Source: Hyphodiscus hymeniophilus (taxonomy: Eukaryota; Ascomycota; Leotiomycetes; Helotiales; Hyphodiscaceae). From it: a DNA stretch of 64,000 bases. The stretch lies in NCBI GenBank assembly GCA_016508695.1, contig VNKQ01000002.1:1364001-1428000 (forward strand). The letters are read 5' to 3'. This document shows, piece by piece, positions 43,023 to 53,782 of this stretch. Positions within the stretch are counted from its first letter, which is position 1. Every line of letters starts with the position of its first letter. Under the pieces are notes generated by a model. It did no database searches and was not told the origin of the DNA. It saw only the letters and a list, made by a program, of their open reading frames with translations. A program made the translations under genes and the position numbers.

Positions 43023-45164
43023 AGCTTTTACAATTCAGAGATTAAGTGTTTCTACGGTTCGAGATATCGGCTCGGTGACAATACCGTGAGCATTTTCGGG
43101 GGATTGCAGGTGTAGGAAACGTACGTAGAGGAAATAACAAAAGAATCGTTCTTTGTGGTATCAGCCTCGGACCTACATTAATTCGAGGGCTTCAAGTGAT
43201 TGTATAGCTGGCTCTTCTGCAACCTTGTAAGTTCTACCTGGGCACAACCCTTGTATGGTTACGGATTAGCTTGAGACGTGTACAAGTATGCCTCTGATGT
43301 TTTTCAGAGTTTCCATCCTAAGCTACCTGCGTCTTATGCCGGCCTCAACTTGTGAAAGGCTTCACCTTAATATCTTCTTAGAAACTACTGTCATGAGCTC
43401 TTACAGAGCATCATCTGATAGCTAATGCGAATGTCTATTTATTCGAAACTTGCCGCGCTTGCCAGTCCTCCAGGAGAATTATGCGATCCAGAGAAGAAAT
43501 GACCTGCAGCAACATTCTCTCCTTCGATAATTCACAACGTTGGCATAATACATAGCAATATACTGTGTACACGAGAATACATATTTTAATCTACTCGACG
43601 TAGAAGCAAGGAATGGACTTTGCTAATAGTCCTATAGAATCCCCGTCATCTCGGTGTCCTGGTCTTAATTCTGGTCTACACATTGATCGACACACATCGG
43701 CATGGTCCGCACGCCGCAAACGTCTCGCGGCAGCCGCCTTCGAGTTTGTACAGGTATGTATCCACACAGAAGCACTCCCTTCGCAAACATGTCAATCCAG
43801 AACGCCTTCCCACTCAAAACTGCGACTTGGCGATCCTCTCACTCCTGCCCATTCATACATTTCAAATTATATCAACCTAATCAAGTAGCTTTATTCCCAC
43901 GCCTCTCGTCTCCATGTACATGTTTTTCTTATCGAGAGTTCTGTCGCTGTCGACAGAACTCTCGCTATCGCGAAAGTTGCCCATTATCGTGGGAGTCGGT
44001 TTGACTGTTCAAGAATATCGATGTCAGAAACAAAATCGTATGCCGACAGTCATTTTCAACCAGCATATTGGAGAACATCGAAAGTCTTTGAATTGCAGGA
44101 GTGCGGTACAGTTACAAGTGGTGTTTGCTGTGTTGAGGAGAGAAGGAGATACAAACCGATACAGCAGGAGGTGCTGCAACTGAGCTTGATCATCGTCGGG
44201 CTCTTCGTAATGGTAGAACTTCCCGAGTCCCAAAGATCTGGAAGAAGGTCTGCTGTCCGCCCGTGAAGAGTATATCTCCGTTGCTTTCGAACGAGTCGAA
44301 TAATTACAAGTACCTTTCATACTTCCATTGCCTTTAGACGACTCGGCTTATTGGAGGATTTCCTGATTGCTCAATTGGTTTTGGACGATTCGGACGGTCA
44401 AGTACAAGCAAGTACTTCTGCTGCTATCGTCGATCGACTTACAGTACAGACCTCCTATGCAGTTGTGCCTAGGCAGTCGGGGAATATGAATGGGATACTA
44501 TAGTAGACGATAAAGCAAACGATGAGGACCAAACACACAGCACAAGGAATATCTCAGAAGTAGAGTCCGAGATTGAGCAATAAAGCAAACAAAGACTCTT
44601 GAAATGGCTTCATTTTTGATAAATTTAAGAATTAGCAATCAATTTTTATTAAGTAATTTCAAAACGTTTATGAAGCGCTTACCGGTAATAAATAACCAAA
44701 GATGATAATTTTGTTCTCTTGATTCGTACCACCGCAGATCTCAATGCGGCTCCAACTGCGACGTTAACAATTACTGTCGATGATATTATGATATCCTACT
44801 TGGCAACTTCGATTGGTGGCCCTTGATTTCTTAAGACTCGGTGGGGTTCAGATTATGGTTATACTCAATAATCCCATTGGCAACTAACTTCATTTTCGGT
44901 TCACTTCAGATGAAAGAGTGAGCTGTTCCGGATCCAGTGGATGGCACAATCAGACTCACGAAAACCATTTGATTGCTCGGGCTCGGAGAGTCGATCAAAC
45001 AGTAAATTCAACCTCTCCGAATAAGGGTTCGTTGGCCGCTCGCCCTATGAAGCTTCCAGCCATTTCTGCATAACTGAGAACCGAGACAGGGAAGTGAAGG
45101 GGTCTTAGATTCACAGTTGAGATTTCTCTGAGTAACACAGCCTTTATCGTATAGCGAATGACTC
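43023..45164. other. Gene-poor AT-rich region
   Basis: About 2.1 kb. Several 60-100-codon frames overlap on both strands (for example minus 44024-44320 and plus 43613-44266) without domains. The part from 44580 to 44720 is strongly AT-rich. A perfect hairpin lies at 43933-43964. This could be decayed sequence (a mutated repeat, for instance by RIP), but I see no transposon remnant that proves it. Confidence 0.55.
43933..43964. repeat. Perfect inverted repeat, 14-bp arms, 4-nt loop
   Basis: CGAGAGTTCTGTCG (43933-43946) and its exact reverse complement CGACAGAACTCTCG (43951-43964) flank CTGT. Adjoining bases do not pair, so the stem is exactly 14 bp. Confidence 0.85.
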
Positions 45165-45551
45165 TCATGGAGGCTTTGAGCTTTTCCCATCCCCATCACT
45201 CGGAGGTTTGAATCCCAATAGCTCTCCCACCATCCCACCAGGTTTCGGCACCGGACACTCTCTCTTCGGCTTCGTGCCTTGGACTCGCGCCATTAATGTG
45301 AGACCCCGCTCACCACTGCTCTCCTCGACCGCAAGACTGTCTTTCCTCTGGTCTGCTTCAGTTTCTACACATTTCCGCCGCCGCCGCCTCCTTTGCGGTT
45401 GTCCATCGGGGCTTTCTCCATCTGCAAATGCTACTCTGGGTGCTGGACATGGCAGGACGTGTGGTAAGCCGACAACCGCGAAGCTGAAGAACAGTGTCGT
45501 TGCGAATAAGGAGGAGGTGAGTCGACTCCGGGGGTGGAGATGTGGTGGCAT
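45165..45551 (-). CDS. Small hypothetical protein with N-terminal membrane segment, 128 aa
   Basis: Single exon from ATG 45551. Residues about 1-12 are basic and polar, followed by a hydrophobic stretch (about 13-32, SSLFATTLFFSFAVVGLPH) that could be a membrane anchor or mitochondrial/ER signal. Next comes LPCPAPRVAFADGE, which has the look of a conserved motif in short fungal proteins I recall but cannot name. A run of seven arginines and lysine (RRRRRRK) and a Gly/Pro/Lys-rich tail follow. The GC-rich CCG repeat encoding the Arg run may be unstable. Location in the mitochondrial inner membrane is a guess. Confidence 0.6.
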   Translation of the reverse strand: MPPHLHPRSRLTSSLFATTLFFSFAVVGLPHVLPCPAPRVAFADGESPDGQPQRRRRRRKCVETEADQRKDSLAVEESSGERGLTLMARVQGTKPKRECPVPKPGGMVGELLGFKPPSDGDGKSSKPP

Positions 45552-46094
45552 GACGAAGGTCGGGAGGGTACGATGACCTTAAATGAGTGGACTGGTGCTG
45601 CTAAAAGTCAATTCCTGCTTGATGAGCTGGACCCAGGGTGATTGAGAGCTACCTAATATTGCACTCGTTGTGTGGAGTACGGCATTTGAACTTGATTGAG
45701 GTGAAGCTGGTGTCCCTGGAAATCCAATCGCGGGATACTTGCGCCAAGGGACACTAGCGCGGTTTGCATCCCCAAGGCTGAGCGCCTGCATATCGTTTGA
45801 TGCTGGGATTCCAAAATACCGGCATTAGAGTTGTACTCCTCTCATCTCGACGAAAGCAAGTCCCTTCTGTGACCGCAAGGACGTCAAGAGGCCGTCTTGC
45901 TCACTTGTGACAATCGACTGCCCTGTCTGTTCGATCTATCCTAAGCTATACTCGTACGCCACTCGAGTTTGCGCCTGCATCCTTCCCATAACTTAGACAC
46001 AAAGACTTAGACTTGAGAGTGCCACCGGTGACGGTATTAGCCAAAGAATCAGGACCCGCGGGCTTTTGGCCCTCTGGGAAAAGAGTATCTCAAA
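45552..46094. promoter_or_regulatory. Divergent intergenic region before PPG1
   Basis: 543 bp separating the small membrane protein gene from PPG1. No obvious element was recognised. Confidence 0.5.
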
Positions 46095-47470
46095 ATGAGC
46101 GACTTGGATAGGGCGATTGCCCAGCTACGAGCTTGCCGACCTATTCCAGAAGCACAGGTCCGAGAATTATGCCATAAAGCGAGAGAATTGTTGATCGAGG
46201 AGGGAAACGTGGTGACTGTGACAGCACCGGTGACGGTATGGATTTTGGCGCGAGCATTATGCGTAGTTACTGACCGGGTCGCAGATATGCGGTGATATTC
46301 ATGGTCAATTCCACGATTTGATGGAGCTATTCCGAGTCGGAGGAGATGTGCCTGATACAAATTATCTCTTCATGGGTATGAGCGCCGGAGCTTGAGATCT
46401 GAAGATGCTTGCTGACCACCACAGGCGACTTTGTTGACCGGGGATTCTACTCTCTCGAATCTTTCCTCCTCCTCTTATGCCTCAAAGTACGATACCCTGA
46501 TCGAATGACACTGATCAGAGGGAACCACGAATCACGGCAAATCACAACGGTTTACGGCTTCTATGACGAATGCTTGAGGAAGTACGGCAGTGCGAATGTC
46601 TGGAGATACTGCTGTGAAGTCTTTGATTACCTTGCACTCGGCGCCATTGTCCTCGGTGCATCCAGCACGCTGGAACCTTCTAAAAAATCCTCAACGGAGC
46701 CGAACAGTCTGAACTCGACGCAGGAATACATTGACAGTGATATCGAAATCGAGGTATTGGGCAACGATGATAATGTAATCAGCAGATTTCCCCGGAAGAA
46801 ACCCAACTCTGGCGCTCTTTCAAAGGGGAATTCGAGCTCACCAGCTCCAGCCAAGACAGGACCTCCAGGGTCAGGAGCCTCGGGTTATAGTGGTGGGACG
46901 ACTGGTAATTCTAGCGGCGCGGTGCTTTGCGTACATGGTGGTTTATCACCCTTAGTGGACACTGTGGACAAAATTCGGCTGTTAGATCGCAAACAAGAGG
47001 TTCCTCATGAGGGCGCTATGTGTGATCTGCTCTGGTCCGATCCTGACGAGATTGATGGTTGGGGTCTATCACCACGTGGAGCTGGCTTTCTCTTCGGTGC
47101 GGATATCGTCAAGGTATTCAACCATGCCAACGACTTATCCATGATTGCACGTGCACATCAATTGGTCATGGAGGGATTCAAAGAAATGTTCGACAATAGC
47201 ATTGTGACCGTGTGGTCCGCACCAAACTACTGCTACAGATGTGGAAACGTTGCTGCCATTCTCGAACTGGGCGAGGACGGAAGTGGCGATGGAATAATCT
47301 CAAGAAGTAATGGCGATGTGGGAAGGAGCGACGGGGGAATCATGAAGGAGAAGGAGCGAGTCCTGCAGCGTGGACCTGCTAGGAGGTATAGAGTCTTCCA
47401 AGCTGCACCGCAAGATTCTAGAGGTATGCCGGCGGCCGGCAAGAAGCCCGTCGCAGATTACTTCCTGTGA
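46095..47470 (+). CDS. PPG1: PP2A-like Ser/Thr protein phosphatase Ppg1
   Basis: Three exons: 46095-46235, 46285-46375, 46425-47470 (425 aa). Introns are 49 nt each. All catalytic metal-binding motifs of PPP phosphatases are present: GDIHGQ, GDFVDRG, GNHE, the later HGGLSP, and YCYRCGN. The last residues DYFL equal the PP2A tail whose Leu is carboxymethylated. Between LALGAIV and VLCVHGG lies an insertion of about 87 residues (156-242), rich in Ser/Pro/Gly, which makes the protein longer than PP2A. Filamentous-fungal Ppg1 works in the STRIPAK complex in cell fusion and sexual development, and yeast Ppg1 in Far-complex signalling. Assignment as PPG1 rather than PP2A/PP4 rests on the N-terminus and the insertion. 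Confidence 0.9.
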
Positions 47471-47869
47471 TATGGATGTGGAGGAATTCAGGGGCGCATT
47501 TGGAGACGATACAGATGGATGTCTTCTCTGCTAAGTTGGGAAAGATCTGGCGTTCAATGAGGTTACGATAGAGGATGTACTATACCATGAATCAATCCAG
47601 AGCTTTACTTAACCTGTGTGCGGCCGCCACAGTGTCAAGGTCAGATATCAAGGCTGGGATTTCTTTCTCCCTATCCGAGGGCTTACCACAATCATCTCTA
47701 GTGAGAGGAGCACAGTATGTTTACGTGCGCTGATTTTTGAGACGGTCGAACTCTGAAATTTTTCATTACAGCAGTACTCTAACAGCAGAGCCAAACACGC
47801 ACATGAAAGAACAGAAAACATTCAATAGCCCCAAAACTCCCAAGCTCCATTACACTTACAAACAAAGAA
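47471..47869. other. Convergent intergenic region
   Basis: These 399 bases hold the 3' flanks of PPG1 and of the leftward coiled-coil gene. No other feature. Confidence 0.6.
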
Positions 47870-50800
47870 TCAAACGACCGCAAATAACTCCCCAGCGGCA
47901 TTCGTCAATACTCGACTAAACCGAGGCAGCGCCTTAATTCTCCTTTTCCAATCGCCTACCTGGAGGTATTTCGCCACCCACTCTCGCCACAGATGTGCCT
48001 CCCAGAGCATCTCGCCTTCATCCATTTCCGACTCATGTCTCATCGACGGTATATTTTCCGCGGTAAGCTTCATCTTCCTCAACTTCTCATCTGCCCAGGC
48101 ATCTTTACTCTCTTTCTTTCTTGCTCTTGCATGCGCTTCGCCGTTGCTAAAGCCTTCTCTCAATGCTCTTGCTTCGATACTGTCCATGATTGCCCCCTTC
48201 ATCTGGCCCTTCCAGTATGCTAGATGCTGTTCTATCCTCTCATCAGGCGTCAGGGGCTCTGAAGAGCGCTTTGCTGCTGGTTGCGCCGGAACGTCAGTAT
48301 CGTCCTTGGCTTCTTTCATTTGTGTAGCCAGGTAATTCGCCGCGTTGTCAAAGCCTTGCGTTTGTGCCCACTGGTCAGGCGTCATGTTCATCGAGGCAGC
48401 TCTGACCTGCAGAGATTCTTCCGCTTCAATGCGGTACGTCTCGAGGCTTGCTGCGATAGCTCTCTGGAATTCGATACCTCCTTCATCATTCTCGGCCATG
48501 GCCCGAGCGAGCCCCTGGTCAACGGTGCTGGGAGGTGAAAACTTTGATGTGAGTGGTGGAGATGTGCCGGTTGGGGGAGTTGGTTGGCTTGGTGGTGTAT
48601 GAGTTTGAATAGGTGGTGGCGGCGGTTTTTTTTGGAAGACGCTCCTGGGGAGCTGGGTTGTCTTGAGCCCAGACCTACCGCCCTTTCCTTTGATGGTATC
48701 TATGGTGTCCTTATTTGCCTGCTGGATAGCGGACATCTCATCCAACGTTAATGTACTGACCCAGTCTTTATATGATTTTGCTTCTGCTGGGGTCCTTGGA
48801 GCTTGCAGAAGATCGTGGTATGCTTGAGCAACTTGGATCTTAGTTGGTCCCTCTGGTGCAGCGTAGTATTGAATTATTAGACCTTGTAACTTCCCTTGAA
48901 AAGTCTCAGCAGAGGCAGCATCTTGCGCTGTGGGCGATTTGTCTGTTTCAGCCTGTTCAGCGTGTTGTTTTGCCAATTCCTCCTGAGCTTTCTTTGCAGC
49001 TTCTGCTCTGCGAGACTCCACCGCTTCTGCTTCTTCAGCCGGTTGTTGTCTGATAGATTCTCGGAGGCTACGTCTCCTTGCGGATGCATCTTGTTCCGCC
49101 TGCTGTTTTGCGAAATCCGAAGCACGGCTTGCTTCTGCTCTGCGTATCCTCTCCGCTTCGTGCTTCGCATTTCGATCAGCCAACTCCTGAGCTTTCTTTG
49201 CTACTTCCGCATTGCATTTCCTCTCCGCTTCGTGCTTCGCTTGTAGATCAGCAGACTCCTGAGCTTTCTTTGCTGCTTCCGCATTGCGCTTCCTCTCCAC
49301 CGCAGCGTGATCCGCTTGTCGTTTGGCCGAGCCTCGAGCCTGGTCCGCTGCTTTGCGCTTCCTTTCTCCCTCCTCCTGCGTTGCCCGTTGCTGAGCCAAA
49401 CTCTGAGCAAATAGCTCCTCCGCTTTTCTTCGATCCGCTGCATCTCTCGCCTCCTTCGCTTCACGCGCTCGCTGGTCGGCCAGCGCTCGAGCGGACCTCG
49501 CGGCGTCATCTGCCATTCTTCTGTCAGCCGCTTCTCTCGCTTTTCGAGCCGCCTCGAGTCTGGCCAGTTGTTGAACATGCCTCGCTGATTCTACGCTCCT
49601 TGTCTGCTTTTGACTCCTCAGCGCCTGCTTTGCCAGTTTCTTGACCGCCTCTGCCGTCTGCCGCTCTTCCTCTGTGGATGGAGGAAATTCAGGTTGCCCT
49701 GCCTTTCTTCTGTAGTCATTTGCTTTCACACGCTCATGTTCCAGTCGATCTTCCTCGTTCTGTTTCCATTGTTGAAAGGCGGCAAGTTGCTGAGAGGGGC
49801 TGAGACCGCTGTTCCCAAACATCGCGGCCCTTGTCGCAGAATCGGTTAAATATATTGATCCTACCTTACAACGCAACTGCTTTTCCGTTTGAGCATCGCG
49901 AAGAGCAGACTCTCTCGCCGCTTGTCTAGCAGCAGCGGCTTCTCTTGACTCATCGGCCTTCTTCCTCTTCTTTCGGACGGATTGCAAGTAGTCCTTGGCA
50001 CGGCGCTTCTCTCTCTGCAAGTCGTTTGTAAGGCGATCGGCCTTCTCTTTAGCTACCTTCTCGTTGATTTCTCTTTGGAGCATGAACTGTTGGTTTCTGT
50101 GCTTCTTCTCCCATTGAGAATGTTTTTCAGCTGCTGGAATCTCGTGCGAGAGCTCTGCTTGTAGTGGAGCTCCATCCCAGCCTCGGTCAGGGTAAAGCAA
50201 AGATCTTACTTTCTGGTTTACAGCAAGCATTCTTTTCTTCTCTTCTGCCTGGAAGAAGAGCCATTCGAGCTCAGCGTCATCGTTGGCGAATGCTGGCACA
50301 GCACCGTAGCGTCCTGGCTGTCGAATATCCATCGCTTTCTCATAGGAGTGTTTGGCTGTAAAACTGGAGTTAGCTCTATTCAATGAATACAGGTCTTTTA
50401 CACACCTGATCCCCTCATCCGTTTATAACGAGCCCATTCCTCATCATCATCTTCAACTTCACCCGTTTTCTCCCTCTCTTTCCGATCTCCAATCTTCACA
50501 TCCCACACGTCTCCTGCCATCTCAGCAACATGCTCCCAGCCGGGTTGTTGGCGCAGGATCTTCCACTTGTCAGCCACATGGACAACTTCCTCCCCAGCTC
50601 CATAATGTCTCCCACCAATGCCGAACCAAAATGCTGTCTGGCCTCCAGGACACTCGATGATAGCAAAAGCAGGAAGCGGACCAGCTACATCGCCCTTCTT
50701 GACATCCATACCGTTGACTACCAGGGTACCACCGTGGAGATTCGTGACAAAGTATCCTGCACCAAGAGTGAGGTCTCGGCCTGCTTCTTCCTTCCAGAGC

Positions 50801-52191
50801 TGGTCATCAAGCGGGAGTTGCGCTCCAAGGGTGCTGTCCTCCTTCTCAGGTGGATGAAAGCGGGGTGGGACGTCTCTGGCGAGCTTTTGGCTGTCGGTGA
50901 TCCACCAAGGATCATCTTGTTTCATATCTCTGTGTTTTCTATCAGGATACAAAGCCAGGTCGCGAACGAGTGTCTCCCCTTTCTCGCATATCTCCTTCGG
51001 CTTTCCCAACTCAGGTGCCGATTTCAAGACCCGACGAATGTCGAGAGGAAAGAGCTTCTCTGGCGCTCTGTCGCGAATGGGATCCGAGAACAAGTCCCTA
51101 ATGAGCTGGATTCTCCCATCTTCGGTTTCCGGACGTGGCTCAAGGGGCTGCGTGGGCATATTAAAGATAGTACCAACGACACCATCCCATATCTTCTTTT
51201 TCCTGAACGCGCCTTTGTCAGTACGGACGTACTGGGTGACTGGCCGGAGGACTGGGAATGGACTTCGGCCACAATCGACACCCCCGTCATCGTTCAACTC
51301 GGACTTTCTAAACTCCTCAATGTCCTTATCTACATCGATCCGCAAGGTCCTCTCCCCAACGCGTCGTGGTCTCCAGACAGTGTTGGCTATACTGTCGATC
51401 CAGGTATTGTCATCAATGGAGTCTTCCCCTGGCTCTCTGTATTCTTCCAATGTTTTCATTGGGAACCACCCAGCGCTCGAGTTATCAGGATTAATATTTG
51501 GCTCGGCAGGCGGTTCAGAATCTGAATGCTCCTCGTCACCACTGCCCAGTACCATGGTATCGTCCGGTACGTCAGGCACATCCGTAGCGGCATCAGGACC
51601 ACGCACAGCACGACCATGATGCGGATGAGTACCTCCCACAGCTGGATTCTTTTCCAGCCCTGGCTTTGGTCTCCGAACCTCACGTATAGGACGCAACGGA
51701 TCGATATTAGGATCCGAAGGCTGATGCCCGCCAGCCTTCGCAACCTTCTCCCTGTCCTTCCTACGTCTCCTATCATCTCTCTCCCTGTCCCACTTCTCCT
51801 TCGCCTTCTCCCTCCTCTCCCACTCCTCTCCCACCCAGACCGGATTAACACGGCCCTCAACATAATGATTATTCCACAAGTCCCAGGCCCGTTTCCAGGA
51901 CAGCCAGATCTCCTTCCCATGATCTCCGCCTCCGCCTCCGCCCTCCCCGACGAGGCTTTCGTGGATGTCGATCACCTGGCGCGGCGAGAGGTTGCTGGCT
52001 AGTGGAGAGGGAATCTTGGTCCGGGGAATGTTGAGAAGGTTCACTTTGCCCTCCTCGCGGGATTTGGCCTTCACAGCGGGCGCGGTGAGGAAGGGTGTGA
52101 AGTCCCATGTTGTTCTTGTTGTGGGTGAGATAGGTTGCGGGGCAAGATCCTCCCATGTCAGTCTGGACTCGGGATTGCTATTTTCTGCCAT
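47870..52191 (-). CDS. Very long coiled-coil protein of unknown function, 1,423 aa (two open frames joined by one intron)
   Basis: Two long open frames (611 and 837 codons), separated by a stop at 50398-50400, join cleanly if a 50-nt intron is removed: donor GTGTGT after 50406, CTAAC branch site, TTTTACAG acceptor before 50355. Exons 52191-50406 and 50355-47870 give 1,423 aa in one frame. The N-terminal part (1-595) begins MAENSNPESRLTWEDL, has a helical charged WERREKAKEKWDRER stretch, a 380-575 region with VTNLHGGTLVVNGMDVKKGD and PGGQTAFWFGIGG, and no recognised domain. Residues about 640-1110 are an Ala/Arg/Glu/Lys-rich coiled coil with 24-residue repeats. A Pro-rich linker (PPPPP) and a C-terminal acidic helical region with WREWVAKYLQVGDWKRR follow. 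If the intron is not used, these are two genes. Function unknown. Confidence 0.7.
49151..49294. repeat. 72-bp direct repeat inside coiled-coil gene
   Basis: Two head-to-tail copies (49151-49222 and 49223-49294) of a 72-bp unit, about 24 codons, differ at a limited number of bases; they code for KKAQE(S/L)AD..AKHEAER segments. A third, more diverged copy follows on either side. The unit keeps frame, as expected for in-frame minisatellite growth in a coiled coil. Confidence 0.75.
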
Positions 52192-52840
52192 ATTGTCGAA
52201 GCAACGAGATGAATATCTAACGAAGGCTTTCAATTGCAGATAATATATTTCAAGAACGAAGTAGGTCAGTAATGTGCTGACTGCCCACAGAACGATGAGA
52301 ATGGTATACAGAGAAGAATGTAGAGAATGGAGCGCTCATTGAAAGCTCGAAAGCAAACAAAGAACTGTCCAGTATCGCAATTGCAATTATTGTCCTCATC
52401 AAAGAAGGTACGCCAGGAACGGGATATTCATCGCAACCGGCGATACCCTTAATTCAAGGTCTATCGCGCTTGCGGGTCGTTCTTTGTCCATATATACTAA
52501 ACAAAGACTGGGATTGGGTCCCGAAAATCGCAAAAAGAATATCAATAAAGGTGCTTTCACTTTATCTACTTTATGCAATTGCCCACTTCTATTGCTCAAT
52601 GTTTCCGCGTTCGGCAGGCCTCCAAGGTAATTGCACTGTGTAATATAATGTACAGAGTTCCAAGAAACCAGAGCCTTTGAACGCCTGCTCCGTAATTGCT
52701 GTAGATAGCCACCAACTCCTTGCGTTGGATAGACGTAACGCGAAGTAAGCACGTCATAACCACGATTCAGTGCCTCCTTTAGCTAAGGTTCATGTCCCTG
52801 AGAACCCCTTTGATTGTGAAATCCAAGCGATATTGTGGTG
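52192..52840. other. Intergenic region
   Basis: 649 bp between the coiled-coil gene start and the bZIP gene end; both run leftward. A minus-strand 117-codon frame at 52399-52752 has no domain and is not called. Confidence 0.55.
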
Positions 52841-53782
52841 TCATCGTTCCGTATATCGATCCATCACATCAAATACTAGGTTGTTGTCGACCTCGCAATC
52901 CATTCCGGGCAGACATCCAAGATCTGCCCTCACGGCAGACGGGTCAGCCCCAGCCATAGTCGTAATCATATCCGTTGCAAATTCACAGCTATTAACATTA
53001 GGACCAGTGGTGGGAATGTAGACAGAGGAGCGGTGTGGCATGCTTTGGGGTTGTTGTTGTTGAGCGGTCGCGGAATGGTCATCATAGGCGTCAGAGAGTG
53101 ATAGCTGGGACTCGAAATCGTAAAGTTGTGGGTTGTGCCTTGAGTGATTTGAGGCTGGACTTGGATTTCGCGGCAAAGATACAGGTGTCAGTCTCTGTAA
53201 ATGCGAGACGTTGAAGCTTGACGTATGGCCCAGACTCGTAATGCTTCCTCCTCGACTTCCACTGGTGCTAGGCGTCATAAATTGATGTACTGATGCCGAA
53301 TTTCCCGTCGGTTGTGTAGAGAGTCTTTGAGGATGGATGGGCTCCCATAGTGATTGCACAGTATTCTGGCTCGCAGAACTATCTCGACTCCCTGCCGCTC
53401 CAATCCCCGAGTTTGTTGGTGCTCCAGTGTTTCCATCTGAGCATAACGGCTTCCGTGCCTGAAGCAATTGTTCCAGAAGATCAACGGCTGTACTCGGATT
53501 CCCATATTGTCCTGGTATGATAGAGTCGGTCGTTGATGATGCCTTTAGATATGCGTCGACGCTATCATCTCCGATTCCATGTTGTAGCAGAAGCCCCCTT
53601 AGCTTCTTGTTTTCGTCTGCCACCCTCCTCGCAGCCATTTGAATTTCCGCCGAAGCCTCAATTCCCTGTAGTTCGCATTGTCGCAATCGCGCCTCGAGTT
53701 CCTGCAGGTATTCTTTCCGACGGGCACGCGAGCGTCTCTGATTATCTCTTATGCGCGCAAGGTTTGCCTTTTCCTGATGCAT
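52841..53782 (-). CDS. bZIP transcription factor, 313 aa, 5' end uncertain
   Basis: The frame from ATG 53782 encodes a basic region with N14-x2-R17-S18-x2-R21-R22 in RIRDNQRRSRARRKEYLQELE, followed by a leucine-zipper-like heptad (L26, L30 or so on, through ADENKKLRGLL at about 54-64). The rest is Ser/Gln/Pro-rich with QQQQPQSMPH and a Cys-containing end (NSCEFATDMITTMAGADPS). It should bind DNA as a dimer in the nucleus. Just upstream, 53801-54028, lies another short minus-strand frame with a GTAAGC site, and the gene may begin there or with a short exon at ATG 53846, but no splice I tried keeps the basic region in frame. The basic region is complete from 53782, so I use that start. Confidence 0.85.
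   Translation of the reverse strand: MHQEKANLARIRDNQRRSRARRKEYLQELEARLRQCELQGIEASAEIQMAARRVADENKKLRGLLLQHGIGDDSVDAYLKASSTTDSIIPGQYGNPSTAVDLLEQLLQARKPLCSDGNTGAPTNSGIGAAGSRDSSASQNTVQSLWEPIHPQRLSTQPTGNSASVHQFMTPSTSGSRGGSITSLGHTSSFNVSHLQRLTPVSLPRNPSPASNHSRHNPQLYDFESQLSLSDAYDDHSATAQQQQPQSMPHRSSVYIPTTGPNVNSCEFATDMITTMAGADPSAVRADLGCLPGMDCEVDNNLVFDVMDRYTER

Noticed and set aside
49078..49644. 188-codon plus-strand frame rich in Ser/Leu/Pro
   Set aside because: It lies opposite the Ala/Glu/Lys/Arg coiled-coil repeat, whose base pattern produces such shadow frames.
50530..51525. 331-codon plus-strand open frame
   Set aside because: It is antisense to the first exon of the leftward coiled-coil gene, has no domain, and is explained by the codon pattern of that gene.
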